In this document: piece after piece, positions 37,501 to 64,000 of the stretch | Layout of the letters: each line of letters starts with the position of its first letter | Position numbering within the stretch: the stretch's first letter is position 1 | Assembly (NCBI GenBank): GCA_947568835.1 | Contig: OX387606.1 | Location: 5,332,001-5,396,000, forward strand | DNA length: 64,000 nt | Direction: 5' to 3' | Source: Protonemura montana | Taxonomy: Eukaryota; Arthropoda; Insecta; Plecoptera; Nemouridae | Made by a program: the position numbers and the translations under genes | The notes under the pieces: model-generated | Seen by the model: the letters and a program-made list of their open reading frames with translations, nothing else | The model's database searches: none | Told to the model about the DNA's origin: nothing

Positions 37501-37977
37501 TTTGGTAACTGATCAGAGAGGAATTGTGATGAGACATACCTGTTCACTATTTAATAAAAATCGTCATGCAAATTTGATCGTAAGCCACTTTGCTCAACCA
37601 TGTTTAAGCCACATAAATGACTTTCAAACGATATAATGGTCTCGTCCAGAGACACCTTCAACGTAAAACATCAAGGCAGAATGCAACAATAGGGTTTCCT
37701 CAACTTCCAAGAGCGCTAGGCGATCAATTGCTGAAATGTACTTTTCTACTCACGAGCAGATATGCCGGTGATGTGGCTCACCCCCGAGGAACGCCACGTG
37801 GTCCCGGAGTCCGGCATCTACGAATGCCCAGTCTACAAGACGCTCACTAGGGCAGGTACCCTCTCCACCACCGGCCACTCCACCAACTACGTACTGGCCA
37901 TCGAAGTGCCCAGCGATAAGCCACAGAGGCACTGGATAAAACGTGGTGTAGCCCTTATTTGCGCTCTTGACTACTAG
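8903..37977 (+). CDS. DNAH1: axonemal dynein heavy chain DNAH1, 3' portion (23 exons)
   Basis: The C-terminal 1472 codons of an inner-arm axonemal dynein heavy chain, the motor that slides doublet microtubules in cilia and sperm flagella. Exons: 8903-9023, 9711-9841, 10400-10505, 12632-12786, 15750-15938, 17803-17967, 18439-18655, 18990-19264, 20303-20613, 22841-23066, 24825-25020, 28257-28450, 28904-29058, 31027-31282, 31991-32101, 32486-32665, 33143-33394, 33791-33943, 34461-34729, 35167-35393, 36479-36660, 37127-37256, 37760-37977. All junction phases agree and no stop interrupts the frame. The DNAH1 call rests on the C-terminal segments [20 protein letters not shown] and [17 protein letters not shown], which match my memory of DNAH1 better than other axonemal chains. 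Exons are GC-rich, introns AT-rich. AAA1-AAA4 lie upstream of the window. All introns are GT-AG except one GC-AG. Confidence 0.85.
9380..9610. repeat. dispersed intronic repeat, copy 1
   Basis: The stretch TTCGTTCAAAAACC, followed by AACGAAAGCAAAGTG and GTGCTATTTTCTGGTCG, is loosely repeated in the same order and orientation at 22260-22370. It codes for nothing and its family is unknown. It lies in DNAH1 intron 1 of the window. Confidence 0.4.
11240..11870 (-). mobile_element. decayed LINE reverse-transcriptase 3' fragment
   Basis: On the minus strand the block at 11610-11657 translates as [12 protein letters not shown], followed downstream by charged Arg/Glu-rich sequence ending [19 protein letters not shown]. 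This is the familiar C-terminal signature of LINE RT proteins (YGCESW, then a PRGRPRKRW-like block). Stops and frame changes interrupt it, so it is an old 5'-truncated copy. On the plus strand it appears as the pyrimidine-rich tract of DNAH1 intron 3. Confidence 0.6.
12632..15938 (+). CDS. DNAH1: DNAH1 exons: microtubule-binding domain
   Basis: Exons 12632-12786 and 15750-15938. The first reads [20 protein letters not shown] and continues to the conserved [16 protein letters not shown], the tip of the stalk. The second has [19 protein letters not shown] and the helix-rich [19 protein letters not shown]. These are typical of the globular microtubule-binding domain that docks on tubulin. The exons are joined at a phase-0 boundary (KPNK/VPGKK). 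The 2.96-kb intron between them holds the 790-bp hAT element. Confidence 0.85.
13089..13150 (+). repeat. solo end of the GATGAGCGTAGC repeat
   Basis: TTGGATGAGCGTAGCAAGTG and the following AACAATTTGACTACCCAGG match the arms of the inverted-repeat element at 30212-30765. Only one end is seen here, in DNAH1 intron 4. Confidence 0.45.
13837..14626. mobile_element. non-autonomous hAT element
   Basis: The ends are inverted: the left starts CAGTGGCGGCTCGTGA and the right ends TCACGAGCCGCCCCTG. The 8-bp target duplication GTTATAAG is exact on both sides (13829-13836 and 14627-14634). CAG...CTG ends with an 8-bp duplication define the hAT superfamily. The 790-bp body has no transposase frame. It holds a 24-base C run (13887-13910), a short CATTTT repeat and GC-rich sequence. 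It sits in DNAH1 intron 4. Confidence 0.9.
14722..14760 (+). repeat. 5S-SINE tail fragment
   Basis: CAGTGCGTCGTTAAACACCA followed by CAAATAATAATAATAT is the exact 3' tail of the 5S-SINE family with nothing of its body. It is either a severely 5'-truncated copy or the 3' end of the partner LINE. Confidence 0.65.
17803..18655 (+). CDS. DNAH1: DNAH1 exons: stalk helix CC2 and strut
   Basis: Exons 17803-17967 and 18439-18655. [20 protein letters not shown] marks the return from the microtubule-binding domain, followed by Ala-rich and charged helical sequence for coiled coil 2. The second exon ends with [14 protein letters not shown] and the start of AAA5 ([12 protein letters not shown]). Acceptors are TTACAG/GTGTCC and GATAG/GTGCAA; donors are GTAAGT and GTCAGT. 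The exon 7-8 junction splits an Ala codon. Confidence 0.85.
18990..20613 (+). CDS. DNAH1: DNAH1 exons: AAA5 module
   Basis: Exons 18990-19264 and 20303-20613. The first has [18 protein letters not shown] and the stretch ending [18 protein letters not shown]. The second has [18 protein letters not shown], then [30 protein letters not shown] and [13 protein letters not shown], the classic AAA5 core. AAA5 in dyneins is a structural, non-hydrolysing module. The intron carries SINE copy B, whose tail begins about 40 bp after the donor. Confidence 0.9.
19305..19735 (-). repeat. 5S rRNA-derived SINE, copy B
   Basis: This is the copy with the best 5S head. On the minus strand it starts CCGAACGGTTTGTCATGTTG, continues GGAAACACCGGTTCTCG and then the A-box and C-box regions, matching 5S rRNA from near its first base. 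The body and the TGCGTCGTTAAACACCA tail follow. It lies in DNAH1 intron 8, antisense to the gene, and its tail starts about 40 bp after the exon donor. Confidence 0.88.
20750..20845. repeat. AT-rich simple repeat (TATAATATAATATG)
   Basis: A low-complexity run of TATAATATAATATGTATAAT type in DNAH1 intron 9. Confidence 0.7.
22046..22074. repeat. (ATTT)n microsatellite
   Basis: About seven tandem TTTA units in DNAH1 intron 9. Confidence 0.85.
22190..22385. repeat. dispersed intronic repeat, copy 2
   Basis: Diverged partner of 9380-9610, sharing ATTCGTTCAAAACCCG, AACCAAAGCAATGTG and ATGCTATTTTCGGGTCG in the same order. Non-coding. Confidence 0.4.
22488..22566. repeat. collapsed copy of the tRNA-like hairpin family
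   Basis: TATTATTAACAACACTAT joins directly to AATAAAATACCCCGCGCATT and the arm end TTTCATCCTA. This looks like the 8407-8633 hairpin after its centre was deleted, a common fate of long palindromes. Confidence 0.65.
22600..22735. repeat. small hairpin MITE
   Basis: CCAGAATTACAATATTTAGA near 22601 faces its imperfect inverted partner ending GACATTCTAATTCTAG near 22731. The non-coding unit is about 135 bp. The adjacent AGTTTTTAGACTCATGTCTA is also present near 13014, indicating a dispersed repeat. Confidence 0.5.
22841..25020 (+). CDS. DNAH1: DNAH1 exons: AAA5 to AAA6 linker and buttress helices
   Basis: Exons 22841-23066 and 24825-25020. The first has [20 protein letters not shown] and the helical [11 protein letters not shown], the buttress-bearing part that contacts the stalk. 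The second has [20 protein letters not shown], then [20 protein letters not shown] and [13 protein letters not shown]. The preceding exon ends AG and this one begins with T, restoring Ser. Strong donors GTAAGA and GTGAGT are used. Confidence 0.88.
23836..24237 (+). repeat. 5S rRNA-derived SINE, copy C
   Basis: Starts inside the 5S head at AGTTAAGCAACACTGCGC, so it lacks the first third of the 5S part. It continues through TTGGATGGGTGACC, the body, the CATCATCATC block and the tail GTCGTTAAACACCA. It lies in sense orientation in DNAH1 intron 10. Confidence 0.85.
25154..27633. mobile_element. 2.48-kb foldback element with repeat-built termini
   Basis: The ends are long inverted repeats (25154-25430 and 27390-27633) built from tandem units around GGACAATTTGCCAG. 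The left arm has one unit more than the right. ACCCTAACTGGC (12 bp) flanks both sides (25142-25153 and 27634-27645). The interior has no transposase. It has a roughly 250-bp segment present twice (25555-25830 and 25905-26160) and seven 41-bp tandem repeats. Long termini made of short tandem repeats resemble Drosophila FB/Galileo-type foldback elements, but the family is not established here. It fills most of DNAH1 intron 11. Confidence 0.85.
26276..26562. repeat. 41-bp minisatellite, 7 copies
   Basis: Seven head-to-tail units built on GATCTCAAATAACCTGGATA plus GAGCATAGGATCCAGCCAGC, 287 bp in total. The units are nearly identical and have no spacers. It sits at the centre of the foldback element. 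Confidence 0.95.
28257..29058 (+). CDS. DNAH1: DNAH1 exons: pre-AAA6 helical region
   Basis: Exons 28257-28450 and 28904-29058. The first reads [20 protein letters not shown] and [20 protein letters not shown]; the second reads [19 protein letters not shown]. In dynein heavy chains this helical segment leads into AAA6. Phase joins at both sides (split Gly before, split Asn after). The intron before the first exon is 3.2 kb long because it hosts the foldback element. Confidence 0.85.
30212..30765. mobile_element. inverted-repeat element, family unknown
   Basis: The left arm reads AATGAGCGTAGCGAGAAAAT and continues to TTTGCTCTCTTCCGGCCAAA. The right arm, read on the minus strand, is TTGGATGAGCGTAGCGAACG and continues to TTTGCTCTCTACCGGCCAAA. 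The arms are about 90-100 bp and imperfect; the centre is AT-rich and non-coding. A solo end is at 13089. It lies in DNAH1 intron 13. Confidence 0.6.
31027..33394 (+). CDS. DNAH1: DNAH1 exons: AAA6
   Basis: Exons 31027-31282, 31991-32101, 32486-32665 and 33143-33394. They encode [81 protein letters not shown] and [17 protein letters not shown], all hallmark dynein AAA6 blocks. The third exon ends ATCAAG followed by GCAAGC, a GC-type donor, and joins the fourth ([11 protein letters not shown]) in phase. A GTAGGT inside the fourth exon at about 33213 is not used, because reading continues through it into conserved protein. Confidence 0.9.
31430..31985 (-). mobile_element. decayed LINE 3' fragment
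   Basis: Minus-strand reading gives [20 protein letters not shown], the typical end of Jockey/CR1-type RT proteins, preceded in another frame by [17 protein letters not shown]. Frames are broken, so it is an old 5'-truncated copy. It ends close to the DNAH1 acceptor at 31991 in intron 14. Confidence 0.6.
33791..37977 (+). CDS. DNAH1: DNAH1 exons: C-terminal domain and stop
   Basis: Six exons (33791-33943, 34461-34729, 35167-35393, 36479-36660, 37127-37256, 37760-37977). Landmarks are [71 protein letters not shown] and [16 protein letters not shown], ending in the stop TAG at 37975. This is the long C-terminal domain of axonemal heavy chains. AATAAA follows four bases after the stop (37981) and again at 38026, so the 3' UTR is probably very short. 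Confidence 0.92.
35394..36478. other. DNAH1 intron 20, no features
   Basis: Plain AT-rich intron of 1085 bp. I see no exon, repeat boundary or RNA gene in it. Confidence 0.6.
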
Positions 37978-38558
37978 GAAAATAAACCTGAATTGGCTGC
38001 TGCAAGTTTGTTTCATTTCAAGAGAAATAAAATTTAATGATTGGGACACAGGTTGGTCTGATAAATACTACCTAGTACCTTAAAACCCCATTAAGGTGAC
38101 AGAGCTGTGTAAGAGAAATGAAAGAAGAAAATGAGAATTATAATTTTTTGCATTCTTTGCCTACAATTTCTCAATTGAATAAGAGATTGAGATTGTGCAA
38201 GAGAGACAGCAATTGAATTAGCATGGTGAATATCCTTTCTTTCTCACTCAGTGTAACCAACAGGTTTGTTAATTACAGAGAATGTTAATAATTTAATAGT
38301 TTTAGATTAACATCACTCAAAAAGTGTAAATATCATTTTGTGTTGTACCACTTCCTATGTACAGTAGCAAGTTACACACATTTTAAAATTTAGACGACTT
38401 ACGACCGACGAGACAAAGTAAGAGATACCTGTTAGAATCTCGTACAATAATAACCACGTTGAAAAGATTTTTTCAAAATAACTCATAAAAAAAATGAACA
38501 TGAACATTTGTATTTAACAGTGACTTTAATTTTCTGATAGGGACACATACAAGTAGAA
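37978..38558. other. convergent intergenic region
   Basis: Between the DNAH1 stop and the stop of the opposite-strand SLIMP gene. It holds the DNAH1 AATAAA signals (37981, 38026) and, on the minus strand, an ATTAAA at 38525-38530 placed 29 nt past the SLIMP stop. The rest is AT-rich and unremarkable. Confidence 0.65.
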
Positions 38559-39962
38559 TCAGCCTCCAGGGACAAATTGCTGGAGGGAATCCGGTATGGG
38601 GAATTTGTCAGTAGAAGGGCTTTGCTCTAGCAAACATGCTAAAAGCCTCGGCACACACACTGCATTTCCAGACACAACGTTGACATACTTTGTTTCCGAA
38701 GTGACTGAATCTTGGTAGCTAGTCAGCAGTCGTTTGCTCACAAAATCACCGCAAAGACAAACATTACCCACTTCCACATAGCACTGCAAGTATGTAGAGA
38801 ACATCTGTACACTGGCACGTAAACTTTCCCAGTGTTTTAGGTCCGGAGCAGGAAGAAAAGCGATGCGGAAATGGCAGTTGAGATGTTCGTAAGCAGATAT
38901 TAGCAGCTTAACTGCTTGTTCGAATTCGTACATCATGCTGTCAGTAGAAGCCGTTGCAATAAACATTTCGAGTGCAGAACCCTGCCAAACATTAAATAGA
39001 CCTCCATTGGGTAGACTATTATTTGGACTGTATTGCCGGCCTAGCGTGAAGTATTTTGATGGCAGCGATTGAGGCGTGATGACTTGCTTTGCGTGGAAAG
39101 CAGAAAAAGAGACTAGAGAAGCACCACCCACTAAATGAAGTCGGTTGTCGTCATTTACGATTTCATCGTCACTTTTAAGGATAAGCGATTCTCCAGCATC
39201 TTTGTGCTTGATGCCAACTCCTTCAACGGTCACACTTCTTCCAAAATCAGCATTGCTTATTTGAACAAAATTTGCATCTTGAAATTGCTTCTCAAAAAAG
39301 TAAAGAGCTCCCATCTCAAAAAGAGCCCCATCACTAACCAAGAAGTAGCTTGTTTCATTTTCATATCTCAAAACATTCAATCTCTGTCCCACCTGAATGT
39401 GGCTTTCTGGAGCTTTGAAATTCGGCCTGGGTTTGTTCACATAAAATACCGTTGGCTTGCATTCGGGTGTATCTGGATGTAGATCGTTAGGCAAAGAGAG
39501 AACCTTCAGCATTGCATTCCCTTCAAGATCCCACAGGCCTTTCATCAGAGACTTAAGATCATCCCTGATCAGTTTGCCCTCATGCCGATATTGCTTTTCT
39601 TTCTGCGCTCGTACTTCTTCTGTGTCGCCGCTAGATTTCAAGTCATTCATCCTGCTAACTACTTCGGTTCGGCACTTTTCGAGTATAATTTTATGTCCGT
39701 TTACCTCCTTGTACATTTCCAGTAATATTTTTAACTTATCTATGTTAATAGATAAGCCCCGAAGCTCCATATTTCTTTTAAGCTTGTGAATATCTTGGAA
39801 TCTGTTCTCATAATCCATGTGAGGAGTAAGAACAGAAAATGTTTCACTCGCCTTGTCACCAGTTATGTACAACGCAGAACTACTGTATCGACGTACTGTA
39901 CAAAAATGTGACATGATACGGCCTCTTACTCGGGAAAATGAGATGTTACAGAACGAAGCCAT
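38559..39962 (-). CDS. SLIMP: SLIMP, seryl-tRNA synthetase-like mitochondrial protein
   Basis: A single-exon gene of 467 codons. The N-terminus (MASFCNISFSRVRG, then VRRYSSS) is Arg-rich without acidic residues, as in a mitochondrial targeting peptide. Residues about 60-150 form the long helical arm of seryl-tRNA synthetases. The rest follows the class II synthetase fold: a degenerate motif 2 region (LGRQYSPNN to LFNVWQGSALEMF) and a motif 3-like stretch (NAVCVPRLLACLLE). The usual motif 2 residues of active enzymes are missing, which points to SLIMP, the non-aminoacylating paralogue known from insects. SLIMP supports mitochondrial SerRS and LON-dependent mtDNA control. I chose the ATG at 39962; an upstream TTG in frame is not a plausible start. 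Its start lies 46 bp after the ZNF593 stop. Confidence 0.82.
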   Translation of the reverse strand: MASFCNISFSRVRGRIMSHFCTVRRYSSSALYITGDKASETFSVLTPHMDYENRFQDIHKLKRNMELRGLSINIDKLKILLEMYKEVNGHKIILEKCRTEVVSRMNDLKSSGDTEEVRAQKEKQYRHEGKLIRDDLKSLMKGLWDLEGNAMLKVLSLPNDLHPDTPECKPTVFYVNKPRPNFKAPESHIQVGQRLNVLRYENETSYFLVSDGALFEMGALYFFEKQFQDANFVQISNADFGRSVTVEGVGIKHKDAGESLILKSDDEIVNDDNRLHLVGGASLVSFSAFHAKQVITPQSLPSKYFTLGRQYSPNNSLPNGGLFNVWQGSALEMFIATASTDSMMYEFEQAVKLLISAYEHLNCHFRIAFLPAPDLKHWESLRASVQMFSTYLQCYVEVGNVCLCGDFVSKRLLTSYQDSVTSETKYVNVVSGNAVCVPRLLACLLEQSPSTDKFPIPDSLQQFVPGG

Positions 39963-40008
39963 ATTTTGCAAAAGCAAGAAACTTTTACAGAGAATAATTT
40001 GTTACTGT

Positions 40009-40726
40009 TTATTCCATTTTCACATCACCATCTTTGTCTACCTTTTGCATTTTTATGGGGACTTCCTCTGGTAAAGGAGTTTGCGTTTGCATCTTGCGTT
40101 TCTTGGGTTGAACAAAATTACCCAAACCTGCGGCACGCTCGGAATCTTCAATGGAGTAAGGCTCAAGTTCCAATGCTTTCATGCGACGCTTATGGACCTT
40201 GGTTCGGAAATGCTCAGTCAAAGCCTGGTCATCGATGAAGTAACGTCTGGAAGTTGGAGCCGTTAGTAGGTACATCGATTTTGCACATCTTACATGTGGT
40301 TACTTGTGAAAAATACATCTAAAAATATATGCTGAACCTTCAAGTTGTACTTACGCACAGTGAAGACAATAAAACTGGGCAGTTCCAGGTTTGTCAAAAT
40401 CAACCTCTTGGTTCAGTAACTTTTCAGCATTGACGACTTTTAAATCGCCGTCGATCTAAGGATAACATTTTAAGGTTATAATATTTTATGATGAATTGTG
40501 CCTAGTTTGCCCTTAGAAACGCAAAAATAAGTTTGAGGAGAAACAGTTTCATGGAAGATGTGGAGCCCAGAGTTCAGATGAACTTGCCAAAAAACAAGGG
40601 AGGAGGAATGTATTTTTTTTAATTTCTTACTTGGTCCAAATCTTTTGTTCGCCTCTTTGTCCTCCAACTTTTTTTCATGTGTAGATTGCCATTATGTCGT
40701 TTCTTTCGGCTATACGGAGCTGGCAT
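40009..40726 (-). CDS. ZNF593: ZNF593/Bud20-type zinc-finger protein, 3 exons
   Basis: Minus-strand exons 40726-40631, 40455-40355 and 40246-40009. The N-terminus MPAPYSRKKRHNGNLHMKKS is highly basic, followed by TKRRTKDLDQ. The second and third exons form one C2H2 finger, FYCLHCARYF...HFRTKVH, with spacing C-x2-C-x12-H-x5-H. After it comes the conserved MKALELEPYSIEDSERAAGL. This order is diagnostic of ZNF593 (yeast Bud20), a shuttling factor that rides with pre-60S ribosomal subunits to help nuclear export. Introns have GTAAGA and GTAAGT donors and in-phase junctions. AATAAA overlaps the stop codon, so the 3' UTR would be tiny. Confidence 0.92.
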
Positions 40727-41617
40727 TGTAAAGTTATCTACTCTTTTCTAGGATACGTTTGTAGTTAAATAAATAGAGAAAATAGTCATACAATTTTCCA
40801 AAATCCTTACTGAGTATTCCTTCACACGTGTTCTACAATGGCGACAATCGTTTCGACCACATATGACGACACTGAGCAATCAACGTCGTAATTTGCTTTC
40901 GGACATCGCTAACAGAGTGCGACAGGAGTCGTTTCCCAAATAAAGATTCTAATAGAGCGGCATACAGTTCCGTAACAAGGAAATATTATCGAGATAGTTC
41001 CTGGCATAGGTTTACTTTATTTCGCTAAGTATTTAGATAGAAATATATTTCGACAAATTTAGTATGAGTTAACTAGCTGCAAAGTGAATACAGGAAACTG
41101 TGGTGACCAAAACATGTTAAGCAAAGCTATTTTGATCGCACAAATACGGCATGATGGCGTCCGCCATTTTCATCTATGACACTCCGCGTCGCACCAAGCT
41201 TTCTTAGTTTTGAGTGCTAGTTTACTGCGTGTGAAACCATATCGCCATCAGATACACAGATAATTGTGCGTGTGTCAACAATCAAGATGGATTACACGAG
41301 GTTATCGTGCGTGTTATCAACGAGATCGTCTTCAAGCGAGTTTGGTGGTTCTGCGCATTTTACTGCTGCGAAGTGAATGCAACGTCGAGCGAGCACAGGG
41401 ATTCGGATATCGAGTCCACCCTAACTACTTGTGCGGGAGTCCAGTCGCGAACAATACCCTTCGTCGGTTGGGACCTAACTGCAGACTTGCTATCTTTCCG
41501 AAGTGGATCTGCTATTCCCGATGGTCGCGTCGCGCGGATCGGGAACAACTATCGATGGGTAAATCCGTCGTCGTACACGTGTGGCGGCCGTAAACAACGA
41601 GTGGTGTTCGTGTTATA
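40727..41617. promoter_or_regulatory. divergent ZNF593/ARID2 promoter region
   Basis: The start codons of ZNF593 (minus) and ARID2 (plus) are 891 bp apart, so both promoters and 5' UTRs must lie here. GTCCGCCATTTTC at 41159-41171 reads on the minus strand as GAAAATGGCGGAC, a good YY1/Pho-type site often found near housekeeping start sites. No TATA box is obvious. The 41264-41617 part lacks stops in one frame but has no similarity I recognise and is probably the ARID2 5' UTR. Confidence 0.55.
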
Positions 41618-63825
<22,208 letters not shown>

Positions 63826-64000
63826 GTACGTTCTCATATCGGTCCTTGACCTGCTCTCTGTCAACTTGCATTCCTGGGAATGACTCGACTTAGAGCAAAA
63901 CAAGGAACAGGTGGCAAACTGTGGGTTTTTGCGTTTTATGACGTAGAAGATTGTGTCTGTGACGGAGAGAAAATTGTCATTTGGACACATTGCACCCACT

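Noticed and set aside
39963-39977. Upstream in-frame TTG as the SLIMP start
   Set aside because: Eukaryotic initiation at TTG is unlikely and an ATG follows five codons later with a good targeting peptide.

Overview
The window is animal nuclear DNA, most likely from an insect or another arthropod. Protein-coding genes have many short exons with GT-AG introns. AT-rich introns are packed with transposons. A seryl-tRNA synthetase-like gene matches SLIMP, the mitochondrial paralogue best known from insects. No species is named because nothing in the sequence fixes one.

Three host loci and part of a fourth are read here. (1) About 8.9-38.0 kb, plus strand: the last 23 exons (1472 codons, every splice phase consistent) of an axonemal dynein heavy chain matching DNAH1, from the end of AAA4 through stalk, microtubule-binding domain, AAA5, AAA6 and the C-terminal domain to the stop. 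Its earlier exons lie upstream of the window. (2) 38.56-40.73 kb, minus strand: an intronless SLIMP-like gene and a three-exon ZNF593 gene lie head to tail with only 46 bp between the ZNF593 stop and the SLIMP start. (3) From 41.6 kb to the right edge, plus strand: the first nine coding exons (667 codons) of ARID2 (BAP170), the PBAF subunit. These encode the ARID domain, an acidic and serine-rich linker, an armadillo-like region and the start of the RFX-type winged helix. ARID2 and ZNF593 start divergently from a shared region of about 0.9 kb. ARID2 intron 2 is 11.4 kb long and contains most of a strikingly GC- and CpG-rich stretch (about 43.6-55.3 kb).

Mobile DNA fills the spaces. The most complete element is a CR1-like LINE (about 2.75-7.77 kb). 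Its ORF1 has a SAP motif, a coiled coil and an SGNH esterase, preceded by a PHD-finger relic. Its ORF2 has endonuclease and reverse transcriptase and is open throughout. A 407-bp palindromic MITE sits between the two ORFs. A SINE family whose head is 5S rRNA recurs at least five times (1, 19.3, 23.8, 55.9 and 57.6 kb), with decayed relics elsewhere. Other elements are a 2.48-kb foldback element with tandem-repeat termini in dynein intron 11, a hAT element with a perfect 8-bp duplication, a probable second hAT-like element, a tRNA-like hairpin family, an unassigned inverted-repeat element and two decayed LINE 3' fragments. Eight poly(C)/poly(G) runs of 15-24 bp are scattered through the introns.

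No complete unknown multi-gene system is visible. The best candidates for new biology are the ZNF593-SLIMP arrangement, the 5S-SINE family, the tRNA-like hairpins, the foldback element, and an unexplained exon-like ORF on the antisense strand of ARID2 intron 2.
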